From Epiperipatus broadwayi (lineage: Eukaryota; Onychophora; Udeonychophora; Euonychophora; Peripatidae): DNA of 64,000 nt. The notes under the pieces are model-generated. The model was not told the DNA's origin, did not search any database, and was given only the letters and a program-made list of their open reading frames with translations. This document shows positions 12,555 to 25,491 of the stretch, in pieces. The translations under genes were made by a program, and so were the position numbers. The stretch lies in contig JAQFVV010006275.1 in assembly GCA_028023455.1 (NCBI GenBank), forward strand, positions 1,249,279 to 1,313,278. Direction: 5' to 3'. Numbering within the stretch: the stretch's first letter is position 1; each line of letters opens with the position of its first letter.

Positions 12555-12567
12555 GGCTGTGGTCTCC

Positions 12568-12961
<394 letters not shown>

Positions 12962-13275
12962 GTTTTAAAGGTAACTTTATTCAAAAACAAGTGGTTACAT
13001 TGGTTGTTGATTATACATAGGGTTATACATTGGTTTACACAGTTATTACATTACAGTCTGTATATTTGATTAGAGACTCTTTGCACTTAAAAATTGATTT
13101 TTTATAACTTAGATAGTGGCTTTGACAATGTTTTTGATTTTTTCACATTTTATGAAATATTTATTGTCCAAGTTTATGTACAATATAAATCAATGATCAT
13201 GTTTCAGTAATTTTTTCATGTTCTTGCAACACTGAATTTCATGTTTGCCTTTGTCCTTTTTTATTATATCCTTTA

Positions 13276-15660
13276 TTATAAAGTGGCCTGAATTTTAAAA
13301 AGAGACCATGTTGCTGCAAAAATATCAGGTGGTGCAATAATGCTGTCTCTTTCTTTTATTTTTTGCCATTTGTTCCTATAGGTGTTAGGGTGCCTTCTTG
13401 TGTTGTTGCCCAGTGTAAAAGTGCATCTGGTACACCAGCATGCATATAGTCTGAAAGTGGCTGCCCTTATGGTGGGTATTTCATTATTTTTGAATGTTTG
13501 TAGAATCTCATTTATAGTGGTTCCATTTTTCCTATATCCACCAACCATCATTTGTCTTAACTTTTCAAGTCCTGAACAATTATGTATGAAATGGTCCTGT
13601 GTTTCCTCATCCCTGTGACACAGCATACACAAGGGATCTATATTTATATAGAATCTTCTGTATCTAATAAAATGACTTGTAGGTAGTGCTTTCAAATTGA
13701 CTTTAATTATGAAATCGTAAAATTTTGGTTCCAGGTACCATTTCCTAAATTTTTTAAGTAATTGGCTGTTATCAATTCCCAATACAGATATTTGGTTATT
13801 CTCAGATTGTTTTTGTGTTAGGAAATCATGTATTTGCCAATATGTATATTTTATTGGACTTTTCAGTGTTACTTTGTTTTTGATGCTCTCAATGCTTTCA
13901 AGCAACGTAAAGATATAATTGTTTGTAGGTGGTGGATGATCTGTGGGTGTGATCTCCAATATTGGTTCAATATCTGGAAATCTTTTGACTATGGCTATTA
14001 GCAGATTTATTGTTTTTTGTGTCTGAAACACTGATATTGAGTGAAGTCCCAGACCATTCCATTTTGTTGGTTGGTTAAGTTGCTTTATTGAAATGGCAAC
14101 TACTTTCCTGTTCCATAGTAGTTTGCTACAAAATGAATTAATTGAGGCTATAAATGTTTTTGTGAAACTGATTATTGGTAAATAGTAGCTTATTTTTGAC
14201 ATTATGAGTTGATTGAATAATGATATTTTTGCGTATATTGATAGATATGATCTGGATAATGATTCTGTGATTCTTTCTGCATCCACTTTGAGTTTGTTTT
14301 GTATTGTTGTCCTCATTTGATTCATTCCCAGATAAAATGGAAAACCTAGAAAACTGCTGGGCTTTCCTTGATAAATTTGTTTGTTTACTTTCCCTGTAAA
14401 AATTGTCCAAGCAGCTGACTTATTGATATTGATTTTAAGTTTGAATTTTTTTGTATATTCTTCTATGATGTTTTGTAGTGCTTGTAGTTGCTTTTTTGAT
14501 GTTAAGAATTTTGTGATATCATCCATATAAGCTATACAAGGAATGTACCTTTTTGTATTTGGTATTAACACTCCCTGTATTTTTTTTTTCAGTTTCTTCC
14601 AATAAGGGGTTTATGTAGAAGGTGAACAGTATAGTGTACTCAGTGGTGACCCTTGTGGTATTGATTGAGTGGGATAGAATGATGATGACATTCTGTCATT
14701 AAGTGTGATATGTACTTCTCTGTTTAAAAGTAGGTTGGCTATTGCATATAATATTGATCGTGGTATTTGTGTTTCCTTTAGTTGGTTTAGTAAGATTTTT
14801 ATTGGTACAAAGTCGAAAGCACTTTCAAAATCTAGTTGTACTGCAATTGGAGCATATTTCTTCTTCTTAATTACTGAGTTAATTATAGTTTTAAAGATTA
14901 GTGCTGCCTGACCTGTGGATGAGCCTTTTTTTGCATACTGATGTTGTGATATTTTTGTCAGTATAAATGGTTCAATTTTCACCTTTATTACTTTTTCTAG
15001 CAGTTTAATTCCTAAAGGCTTCATTGAGATGGGTCTTAAGTTGGTGATCTTGGTAATAGGTTCTTGTTTTTTCATAAATGATACCATTGATATGTTGTAT
15101 AATCCCTGTATGCTATAAATTTTTTGTGATATTTGATTTGCCAATTGACACAGGTATGTATTTGTAATTTGGCTAAGATGTGCAAGTACAAATTGTGGAA
15201 TGCCTGGAGGTCCTGGATGACATGTGGGTGGGATTGATTCTAACACTATCTTAAAATCCTCGATTTTAAATGGCATCTCATCTTCAGTTGTTCCAAAATA
15301 ATCTTCTTTGGGTGTGAATTGTGCATGCTTTAGTTAGCTTTGTTTTGAAATAGTTATATATAGGTGCAATCATGTTAAATCCTGCTGTAATCTTATTTTC
15401 CAATTCCAGCACCATGGGAACTTTATTTATGGATGGGTATTTATTTTCCAATTCCAGCACCATGGGAACTTTATTTATGGATGGGTTCCCCAAAGCCCAC
15501 CTAATATATCCACATGTGTGCGGCTGTGCTAGGCAATTTTTTGTTTTTTGATGCTTAGATATTGTTTTAATTTATTACAAGTCTGTTTATAGAGCTGGGT
15601 GAGTTTAATTATGTTTGTTTGATTATGTTGAACCGGTTTAGACAGACTGATTTTTTTTGT
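13276..15660 (-). pseudogene. LINE-B ORF2 remnant: reverse transcriptase and C-terminal Cys/His domain
   Basis: Three frame segments make up the remnant: about 15600-15284, 15276-14611 and 14571-13276. Reverse-transcriptase landmarks are PGPPGIPQFVLAHLS, LRPISMKPLGIKLLEK, LDFESAFDFVPI, QGSPLST and the YMDDIT catalytic box at about 14528-14511. The C-terminal Cys/His motif CMLCHRDEETQDHFIHNC lies at about 13630-13577 and is followed by TIRAATFRLYACWCTRCTF, matching LINE-A. Breaks: a frameshift just upstream of 15276, one near 14635 inside the QGSPLST region, and one at a run of ten A near 14580. The remnant is non-functional. A 16-residue in-frame duplication is listed separately. Confidence 0.88.
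15393..15488 (-). repeat. 48-bp in-frame tandem duplication in LINE-B
   Basis: Copies 15393-15440 and 15441-15488 are essentially identical and code for a repeated 16-residue block (PSINKVPMVLELENK...). The near identity of the copies inside an otherwise decayed gene shows the duplication is more recent than most of the mutations. LINE-A has one copy of the corresponding segment (STVRVPMALTEQG). Confidence 0.85.
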
Positions 15661-15665
15661 ATTTA

Positions 15666-15988
<323 letters not shown>

Positions 15989-18900
15989 TGCATTTCTAAT
16001 ATTTCAATAAAAAGCCTATAATTTTCTAATGGTTTAATTATATTTTTTGTTTTTATATGATTATGGGAAAAAAGAATGAAACTATAATGATCTGTTGATT
16101 AATCAAAAGTTAAGTTAGAAGCTATGTTTCTATGTAATAAGATTTCATATGTTTTCTTCTCAGAATTCATTTAGTAATATGAAACTGTTCTGTGAAAATA
16201 TGAATATCTCTTTGGAAAAGATTTAGAATATGGCTGTACAATGTATCCTATATAAATTGGAAAATAAAAATAGAAAACTTTGTTGCATCCAAAACTAATG
16301 ACTTAAACATTCAATGGCTAAAAAATGTATTAATTTTTTTATTAATCATTCCTTTGATAAAATAGAACAAACACTGGCTTCTTTATTTAGAAAATAAGTT
16401 TTTTTTTTTTTTTTAAAAAAAAAAGAAAGAATTTAATTCAAAGAAAATAAATTTGTTAGAACTCAAATAAGAGAATCAATGAAGGATGCAAAATTTGGGA
16501 CTCATTCAAGTGAAAATCATGTATCAAATATCTACCAATTTTTGAAAAATCTTAAAGTAAATAAGGCGCTAACATGGTATTTGCCTTTGTGCAGCTGTAC
16601 AAAATATGTTTTAGTCTAAAGGTTTATTTCCTGATAATCTTGGATTAATGAGAAAAAGATCAGGAAGAATGATTTTACAGACCATATACACTGTTTTAAA
16701 AAAAATGGCATCAAAATCCCAAGCTGCTGCTTTCTGTAGAATTATGTTAACTACATGTCACTTAAAGATCATGAACAAAAAAAATAACCATATTTGAATT
16801 CAGCACAAAAATACTTTGGATTAAAAAAAAAAAAAAACTACCATATGAATTTTAACAACTCTGTAAATAAACAATAGATTTAGTAATTTTTGTTCATATA
16901 AAGTTTATTCTTGCTTGGATTATCCTGGAATCATTTTTTTTTTTTTTTTCAAAATAACAATTGCGATATGGAAATTATAATACATCATAACGTTCATAAT
17001 AACTTTCATCTATAAAAGTGAATACATAAAGTATACAATTTTTAAACTAATGTACGTGTTTTAAAATGTAATACTGTATTAATATATTTGATTGTTGTAC
17101 GTCATCATATGATTTTGATTATTTATTACACTGAAAGAAACACTTTTTTATTTTATTTTGTAATCATTAAAGATGAAAATCTTTACTTTAGACATGTTAG
17201 TAATAAAGTACAGATTGTCTTGCAAGGACGCTGACATTCATTAATTGTATTTTAACTTTATAATCAAAATATTATGAATAAACTCTGTACTGTACAATTT
17301 TAACATGAAAGTCGCTTTTGGATGATCCCATAAGTTTAATAACTATCCTATGATGTCATCGGTCTTATAAAGTGGCCACCACAAAAATTTAAAAAATTTT
17401 TTTTAAGATCATGGTAATGAATAATCAATTGTAAATGAAAATAGTGGGTATAATTTAATGATGATTACTATTTTGAATCCTCGCATAAAGGCCAAGCAAT
17501 AAGTGGGATAAATATGTATTGCATAAAAGCAAAATCTTTTTAAAAATAAAGTGGGATGGGGGGGGGGGAATACCAAACAGACAAACAAGTACATGAAGTT
17601 TATAGACTTTTATTCCGAAATTGTAATTTTTATATTAATTGAAATAATGCAATTATTATTAATATTAAAATATTGTAGAAAGTTAAATACAAATAGAAAA
17701 GTATGTATGTGTAAAAACTAATTATTTAGCAATGATTTTTTAATATTATATAAAGTAGAGTTACAAAAATAAGTTATTTTATTATTAATCTTTATTAAAT
17801 TAGCAGATAATGTCCAAATAATGATTGTTTCTTTTTAAATAATATCCATTTATTCTTTTTCAATTGGAAAGAATTAAGGAGAAGCGGGTTGGTTAAGTCT
17901 TCATCATATTGATTAAATTGGATGTTACGGCTGGCATTTTGGTATTTGTTTGTTGATTGATTTCTCTAGCAGATGATTGCATCAGTTGCGTATAGAGCAG
18001 ACCCAAGGCAAACTTGAATTTAAGTTTAATGTGATCATCCCACGTGAATATATGTATCAAAACCCTGGATAAGCATTATTTGGTAATGATGATTTTTTTG
18101 TTTTGAAAATTGTATAATACATTCAATTGTATGGTTTCCACAATCTGCTTTAAATATAATATTAATATTTTTTCTTCCTCATCAAGAATTTTTGTGCGAC
18201 TTATATATTATTGAAATAAAAGTACGTTATATATTGAGGCCTATTCACACACACACACACAAAAAAAGTTCTGGGCTTTAAATAGCATTTTCGAGATTGT
18301 GATTATTAAACCGTCATTTAAAACTGTTCTTTTTTGGGTCAAATTTATAATTTTGGTCGTCAGTTATTACAAAGATTCTGTGCATATGTATTCTATATAT
18401 TAATTGGATATTAAAAACTATTTTTAATTGATAATTTATTTATATCCACACATTTTATATAGTTTTGTTTATATTTATTTTACTCTGGGCAGTTTCATCT
18501 TTGTTAATTTATATCAGTCCCATTACTTTTTGAGTTTTATTTTCTAAGAAGGGAGGGGATTGTATGACCTGTTTCACATTTAAAAGGATGCTGAGTGAGG
18601 GTCTTCTTAAGCAGGCTTGGATACGCTTAAAGATTTTTCCATTTCTTTTGCTTAGAGAAACTTTAAAATTTTAACTTAATAATCCTTTAACTCTGTATAG
18701 CCTGGGGCTTAAGTTTTTCTTTTCTTTCCCAGGGTGAAAGATTTTAACTAGAGAGACAGGTTTTTGCATGCTAAAAGTTTCAGGAATAACTTTTAATACT
18801 GTTGAAAATTTTTATTCTCACGAAAAATTGTTTAATTAATTAATTAATAGTTATCGATTAAAGCAACCATGTAAAAATAAATTTTGTTCTTATGAGAATA

Positions 18901-21104
18901 TGGTTTTTAAAAATAAATCTTAAGCTGAAAGTATATATTTTAATAACTTTTAAGTCCAATAAATTCTTTTTATAGCTGGATTACTTCCTCCTCTTGCTGA
19001 AAGACATTATCAGATATACTGTCATAACTTAATTATCTAAGTAGTTTATATATGTATACTTAACTGTATATTCCACATGATTGTATAATGTTTCTATAAA
19101 GGTTTATCTTTTATATCTACAGATGAGAGCTGTCACATAGGTAATTTTTCATATCCCAATCAGATGAGAAGGGGTTAGTGATCATTAAAATATTGTTATT
19201 TAATGTGTATCAGTTTGATCAATACTAAATACAAAAAAGACATAATATAGTCTTATTTTGATTTTAAGATTTTATCATTTCAGCACTTGTCAAAGCAAAC
19301 ATTCACTTAATCTTAACATTTAAATATTTAGTGATACAAAGAGCTTATTAAAGCTTATGTTGTAGCTGTAAATATTGAAATACTACTATAAATTGTATTG
19401 ACTGAGTAATAAATAAACTTCAGCAATTTACTATCAATGACTGTCTAATAACGTAATTTATATACAGATATATAAAATATAGACACTATGTTCTTGGATA
19501 CATTTTTCAGTTTTAAAAAAAAAATTATAATAATGATTTTTACTATATAAAAATTTTGTTGGCTTATTTTCAATTCTAAGATTATCTAAATTAATTTAAA
19601 AGTAGTTAAAATAATTTCCTATATCATTATATACTGATTTTTAAAAAACACATTAATGTAAAATGGTCACATGTATTTTAACAGGCAATGTATCAAAATT
19701 TAGTTTTATTTATTGTGGCAAAACTTTGAGAGTAATATTGGTTATTTTATTCTAGGAATGATATAATAAAATAATTGATTTATGTAGAATATTAAATATA
19801 TATTAATAAAATATATAGCACTAAGTATGTATTAATAAATGTACTTTCTGATTTTTTAAATTTTTACTGAATACATATGTGTTTTATAGGTTTTGGTATA
19901 ATTTAAAAGCATTAAATTTTACATATTCAATGTATTATTTTTAAAAAACTTTTAATTTATTTAAAATGGCTGTTAAAAATATTAATTATGGTATAAAATA
20001 GTTAAATAGAAAAGAATGTCTCTATTTTATTTTAAGATCTGGTTTTAAATATTTTTCCTGTTTTATATTTTTTATTATTTTAAAACATATTGTATAATAT
20101 TTGTTTTATAAAATTTTTAAAAGTATTTTAACTTTATGAAACACTGGTGTATTAAAAAAGAACATTCATAGAGTGGATAGACAGATGGATTTGAGTCTTA
20201 ATAGGAAAAAACTTGGAAATGAGTAAATTTTGAGATTACATCATAAAATGCCAAAAAAATAATATCTAGGATTATGACATAATTATTGTGACATCATTGG
20301 GAAAAAACTATTCAAGTCCTTGAGCTTAGATCTCTCTTTCTCTCTCTCTTTCTCTCTTTCTTTCTTTTTGTTGTCTCGTTAGATAAACAATATAAAGTTA
20401 GTGCATTTATAAAGCGAAGTTTATTTGAAAGTAAAAATGAATATTATAGATAAATTTCAGTCTTCTGAGAATCTATAGATATAACACCAGATAAATTTAT
20501 CTCATGATCATGTTATATCAGAGGACTACTGCAACATAAATTCACAAGGATATTTTGAAGAAGTTAATAAATACTATTGTTGATGTATAAATAATGCCTG
20601 AATTAAAGTTCATAAAATGTTGAGTAAGGAATAATTTATGAAAATTGAAGAGCAAATCATCAAAAATAAATAACTTTGCTGGAGTACTAGTAATTTATAA
20701 TATGGATTACATTTGACAGTAATATAAACAGAAGAGATTCTATTTGGTGAATTATATATTTTTTATTATTTTTGTTTGTATAAAATGTATATAAGTCGAG
20801 TATAAAATTTTAGTTGTAAATAATAAGTATTGTGCTTTCAATGGTGAATTGGAACAAGTTAACATTCCTTGTAAATGAAAAGCAAAGTTTTATCTGATAA
20901 TTCATTTATTTTATAAATTTTTTAGGTTTAAGAATACATGTGTTTGTTTAGTATTAAAAAAAAATCTCATTATTAAAAGAGGTTGAAGTAAATAATAATA
21001 AAAAAATTATTAGGGATGATTTTAGTCTGCTTAAATAAAGTATATTTATGGATGATATTAATGAAAAATTTGTCTATTTAATAACCATCAAATATAAATT
21101 ACTA
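15989..21104. other. Long AT-rich stretch, no gene recognised
   Basis: Five kilobases contain only short chance frames, homopolymer runs (for example near 16400 and 16930), a G-run near 17560, a (AC)n near 18245 and the CT-rich tract at 20331. No transposase, retrotransposon or host protein similarity was visible, and no RNA gene. Confidence 0.55.
20331..20369 (+). repeat. Polypyrimidine (CT)n-type tract
   Basis: About 39 bp made only of C and T with mixed CT and CTTT units. Without a nearby exon it is best described as a simple repeat rather than a splice-site pyrimidine tract. Confidence 0.75.
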
Positions 21105-21195
21105 AGTTTATGTTTATTTTTTTTGACCGGGAAGCGAACCCGGGTCCTCTGCTAACCGCTAGGCCACCAACGCTTGACTAGTTTATGTTTATTTT
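21105..21195 (-). mobile_element. Very short tRNA-like retrocopy with 16-bp target duplication
   Basis: The 59-bp body (21121-21179, minus strand) reads GCGTTGGTGGCCTAGCGG then GACCCGGGTTCGCTTCCCGG, followed by a run of A. It has an excellent box A and box B and a perfect T-arm stem, but no anticodon arm: only about 12 bp separate the two boxes. It is flanked by a 16-bp direct repeat AGTTTATGTTTATTTT (21105-21120 and 21180-21195). The poly-A tail plus long target duplication shows LINE-mediated retrotransposition. It is either a minimal SINE or a retrocopy of a deleted tRNA. Confidence 0.85.
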
Positions 21196-21285
21196 GATGA
21201 TAAAAATAGTAAACAAATTAAACTTACTTATAAATCTTTCAAATTATATCTTTATATATTTATTTTAGAAGTATTTGTCCTAGTA

Positions 21286-23915
21286 CAGGGGTCGGCAACC
21301 TATGGCACCCGTGCCATGCTTGGCACATCAACGATTATCAATGGCACTCGGAATAATTTGAAATAGTAAAAAAATATATAATTTCAGCGTCTTTTTTTTT
21401 TGTTTTTACATTCAACATTGAATTTACGATTAAATCATTATTAATCAGAAAATAATACACTTGACTTCATTTAAAAGATATTTTTGTTTTCAAGCAAAAA
21501 AATCTGTAGTCTGATAAAATTAAAAAATGAGTTCATAATCCGAATAAAAAGCTTATTATGTTATCAATTCTAGAAAACTATTTTCGGTAGTTGAATGGTA
21601 AATAATCGACGCTCATTGGTGGCACTTCTTTCAAAAAAGAGATTGACTGAGAGATTTCCAAAATGTCGCACAAAAGACAAAAACCTGATATTTGCTCTTT
21701 TCAAGACTCTTGGACAAATGAATATGAATTTGTACAGCAAAAAGATTGTGGTGTGTGTATATTATGCTGTGAAAGTATTGTATGTCGTATCTCAAGTGTA
21801 CAAAGACATTATAAAACTAAACGTGTTCATGTTAAAAAGTTAGATGAGAAAAGTAAAGTTATAAAAAGAGCTGTTTCTGCCTTTAAGAAACAAACTAATT
21901 ATTTTAGTCAAATAATTGGAACTCCAAATAAAGCCACCAAATGTAGTTATACAATTGCTCATTGTGTGGCTTTGAAAGGCAAATCTTTCATAAATGGACA
22001 GTTCACCAAAGAAACGTTTTTGAAAAATGCTGAAATCTCATTCAGTGATCTACCAAATAAACAAACGATATTGTCTCAAATTCCAAGAAATATCAGCTTC
22101 TGCAAGATCAATTCAAAAAAGAACTGATATGGCTGAAGATGTAACAACAAAAGAGAAGAACAGTTTACAACAAGCTGTTGCATTCAGTGTTGCTGTTGAT
22201 GAAAGCACTGATGTAAATGATGTGGCATGCCTAGCAATAGTTGCATGATATTGTGACAACAATCATATTTATGAAGGATTGTGTTGCTTCATTCCTCTTA
22301 CTGGTACAACAAAGGGACATGATATTTTCACTGCATTTTTCAATCATTTTGAAAATCAGAAAATCAACATAAATAAAATATTTAGTGTTACTAATGATCC
22401 CAGCCATGCAATAGTTGGGGGAAAAGGGCTTTGTTAAACTTCTTGAAAATCATATTAAACATCGAATATTGAGTTTCCACTGCATTATACACCAGAAAAA
22501 TTTAGTTGCAAAAATATCATCATAATGCTTGAATTCTGTAATGGACACTGTTATTAAAATAATTAATTTCATAGTTTCTCATTCTTCATTAACACATAGG
22601 CAATTTAAATCCCTTTTGCAAGAAATGAATAGTACATATATAGACCTCTTTTTATACAGCAATGTTCATTGGATTAGTCAGGTAATGTCTTGAACAGGTT
22701 TGTATCATGTCTGAAAGATGTTTCTTGATGAAAAAGAACAACATTATCTGGAAATAAATGATGAAGACTGGTTATGCAAATTGATGTTTCTGACTGATAT
22801 AACTCAACACCTGAATGAGTTAATCTTGCTTTTGCAAGGAGAGGGTCAAACAGTACTAGAATTTTTTGAATATTGGAAAGGATTTGCATCAAAATTAGAT
22901 ATATTTTGGTGTGATATTACCACTAACACTTATAAGTACTTTCCAAATGTAAAGGCCCATGCAAATCAATTTAACATTAACAAAGATGAACTTCAAAAAT
23001 ACATTGAAGCTCTCAGAGAAGAATTTTTCAAATGATGTGAAGACTTCCAAATACACACACCCATATTTTCTTTCCTCATCAAACCTGACTTAATTGATTT
23101 AAAGATGACTCCATTTGATTTATCTCTTTTTGAGTCAATGAATATTGATAGTTTTGAAATGGAATTAATCTAATTAATGCCAACAGAATTGTGGAAAACT
23201 AAATTTGTAGAATTGCAGAAAACTCTTGAAGGGAACTATCTAGAAAAGTCGGCTATCATTCTCAATTGTTGGATATCATTACCTGAAAGATTTAATTCTC
23301 TGAAAAAAACTGCTTGTGCTTTGCTTTCAGCATTTGGTTCAACTTACTTTAAACAAATTTTTTTATATATGATAAATATTTTTGAGTTCACAAAGAAGTT
23401 GCCTAACACCTGAACACTCAGAAGCATGTGTGAAGCTAAAAGTGACAATTACATACCTGACATTTAGCAATTCAGCAAAGAGGTAAAAGGGCAATGTTCA
23501 CATTAATTTATTTTAATAATAAAACATAGCTAATCGTATTAGAATTCATGATTTTTTTTTCTTATTTAAATTATACATTTTGTGTAGATAAAAGGTTGTA
23601 ATTTATAATTTGTAATATAATTTTTAATAAGCATGTTAAAAATTACAAATTAAATAAAGAGGTACTTTTCACATGATTCTAAATATTTTAAAATATTGAA
23701 TGACCAATAATATAAGATCCAGTTATAATACACTTCAAAAGTATATATTATATAGCAGTGTATATTATATACTATAATATTATATATAACTTTGAATCCC
23801 ATTATAACTGAATCAGTTTTGATAATATAATAAGGTTGGTAAAATCATGTCGGCACGTGGAATAACATTGTAACATAGGTTCGGCACCACATTACTAAAA
23901 GGTTGCTGACCCCTG
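21286..23915 (+). mobile_element. Autonomous-type hAT transposon, 2630 bp, decayed
   Basis: Inverted ends are CAGGGGTCGGCAACCTATGG on the left and, inward from the right, CAGGGGTCAGCAACCTTTTA. A perfect 8-bp duplication TCCTAGTA (21278-21285 and 23916-23923) flanks it. CAGGGGTCGGCAAC ends are characteristic of the animal hAT group that gave rise to ZBED/GTF2IRD2-like genes. The body holds a broken transposase. The last ~450 bp before the right end are AT-rich and non-coding. Confidence 0.95.
21663..23410 (+). pseudogene. hAT transposase pseudogene (GTF2IRD2/EPM2AIP1-like group)
   Basis: A transposase of this kind binds the hAT ends and cuts and pastes the element. The first frame (21663-22127) starts MSHKRQKPD and holds a BED-like zinc-finger region (CGVCILCCESIVCRISSVQRHYKTKRVH, split by cysteine-rich variants). 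It is followed by the KGKSFINGQFTKETFL segment common to this group. After a frame change, 22130-22248 gives the conserved VAVDESTDVNDVACLAI block, which carries the catalytic Asp of the RNase H-like core. Further frames at 22718-23035 (DITQHLNELILLLQGEGQTV...) and 23177-23413 match the C-terminal half, ending short of the usual dimerisation block. At least four frameshifts or stops are present. The gene is inactive. Confidence 0.9.
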
Positions 23916-23923
23916 TCCTAGTA

Positions 23924-24117
23924 TATAAACCTGTTTTGGTTTCTTCATATACTATCTGCAGCAAATGGTTATGAGGTTCACATAATAATATAATAAGTTT
24001 AATAAATAAGTAGAAGTCAATTCAAAGATAACTGTTCAACAAAGAATACTTTATTTATTTATTTATATATTTTTTGTCATTATTATTATTATTTTATTGT
24101 TGATAAATTTCATTTTT
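23924..24117. other. Short spacer between hAT element and Gypsy-1
   Basis: About 190 bp of AT-rich sequence with TTTA and ATT runs. Nothing recognised. Confidence 0.5.
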
Positions 24118-24122
24118 ATTTA

Positions 24123-24735
24123 TGTTATAGTTCTCCTTTCCCTCAGAAGTGGACTGTTCCAGATTCCTTTTTTATCTGATCAAATTGAGTATTGTTTTCT
24201 GCTGGCTAATGGGTTGATGTTCAGCTAAACACCTAGCCAATGATTAGTACAGGCCAATAAGTGTTGATGATCATTGAAATCTGAATGCTCCAGTGAGGTT
24301 AGGGATCTGGCTATAAATGGTCAGCCTTTTGTAGGAAAGAGCAGAAAATGTCGTCTATCCTACCAAGACATTACGCATTCTCTAGAAGCCCTGCTAACCT
24401 AAACAGCAGTAAGCATTTTTACAATATAATAAGCTATTTATTTGTCCATGTAGCTAGATAAGTCCACATAAGGACTGGACACTGCTAAAACTACTGCTGC
24501 CTCAAGGTAAGCTGTCTGGAATAGCCAGAAGAATCATTCTCCTTATCTGTGAGGCAAGATATCAGGTGTAGCTGGAAGTGGTAGATTGTGGAGACTCGGA
24601 TCCAAATGTCCATAGTAGAACTATATTATTGTGTTATATATATATATGTACATATAATAAATATTATATTAATTATAATAATGGTGCTAGTATTGGTTCT
24701 GTAGGTTGGGTTTGTAATTCAGACCAAACACAACA
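24123..24735 (+). repeat. Gypsy-1 5' LTR
   Basis: Runs from TGTTATAGTTC to AAACACAACA. It aligns with the 3' LTR over its full length with clear substitutions and small indels, including about 35 bp extra, so the insertion is not recent. The promoter and RNA start should lie here, but no TATA box can be singled out in the AT-rich context. Confidence 0.92.
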
Positions 24736-25130
24736 GATTTGGGCACAGTCTGACAAAAGACTTTTTTTTTATCTCCCCCACAGCTGGGAAAAGAAAAATT
24801 GAAAGCGTAAATGCATGAGTGCATACTTGTATAGACACTCATTTAACTTTACGAATCAGTGATTATTAAACCACACATAAATTCTGCCCAAGTCAACAGA
24901 TTCTGATGCAGTACAACTAAAGAATTTTTTCCCATATGGTTGGAAAAATACAAATCACTGTCCAAGCTAACTGAGTTTGATGCAGTCAGATGAAGTGATA
25001 TTTTTGCACACTTCCGGAAAAATAAAAATTAAAAAAACGTGGGTACACATGGTTGTAGACATTTCTTAGTATTTGTAAAAACAAAAAAAAACTGCTCAGT
25101 CCAACTAGATTTGGCGCAGTTAGATTAAAA
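24736..25130 (+). repeat. Gypsy-1 leader with four copies of the primer-site region
   Basis: Blocks at about 24736-24755, 24898-24915, 24973-24991 and 25107-25126 each read close to AGATTTGGCGCAGTTAGA. Each is preceded by a CCAA-rich block like the LTR end (CAGACCAAACACAACAG, CAAGTCAACAG, CCAACTAG). They are followed by a TTTTTCCCCCATGGCTGGGAAAATAAA-like segment. TGGCGCAGTC is complementary to the 3' end of animal tRNA-Ser (CCGACTGCGCCA). The first copy is in the primer position. The others are diverged tandem copies of the LTR-end plus primer-site junction, spaced about 160, 75 and 135 bp. Confidence 0.7.
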
Positions 25131-25491
25131 TATTTTCCCCCATGGCTGGGAAAATAAAATACATGAATACGCAATATAGGCACTTGTATTTTTCTTATGG
25201 GGATAATTAAATATCTCATTGCAATCTGAATAAAAAACAGCTTTGGCATATTATGAAAAAGTTTTTCCCCAAGACAGTTAAAGAAATTGGCCGCAAATAA
25301 GATTGGTAATTCATAAGCCAATCAAAATTGGTCCTTCTAAATATATATATATATATAAAGACAGAAGCTCACCCTAGTGGAGTAAAATCAAAATAACAGT
25401 ATTGAGTGTGAACTCACAGTAAATAGGAAATAGATACTTTTTTTTATGTTACACCACAGAAAAATAAAGAAAAGCTAATATAATTGGCTCG

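Larger units (their letters stand above)
7441..12567 (-). mobile_element. LINE-A: near-complete non-LTR retrotransposon, L1/Tx1-like
   Basis: Read on the minus strand the order is short 5' leader, ORF1 with a CCHC knuckle, ORF2 with AP-endonuclease, reverse transcriptase and a C-terminal Cys/His motif, 3' UTR, then an (ATC)n-(ATA)n tail. The two ORFs touch through a TAATG overlap. ORF2 has only about one frameshift and one in-frame stop, so the copy is fairly young. LINE-B lies immediately upstream in the same orientation and is about half to two-thirds similar in protein over the shared part, so the two are distinct families or subfamilies. The L1/Tx1 placement rests on the ORF1 layout and the zf-RVT-like C-terminus. 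An I-like clade cannot be excluded. The 5' end is not certain: an A-rich tract lies just before ORF1. Confidence 0.88.
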
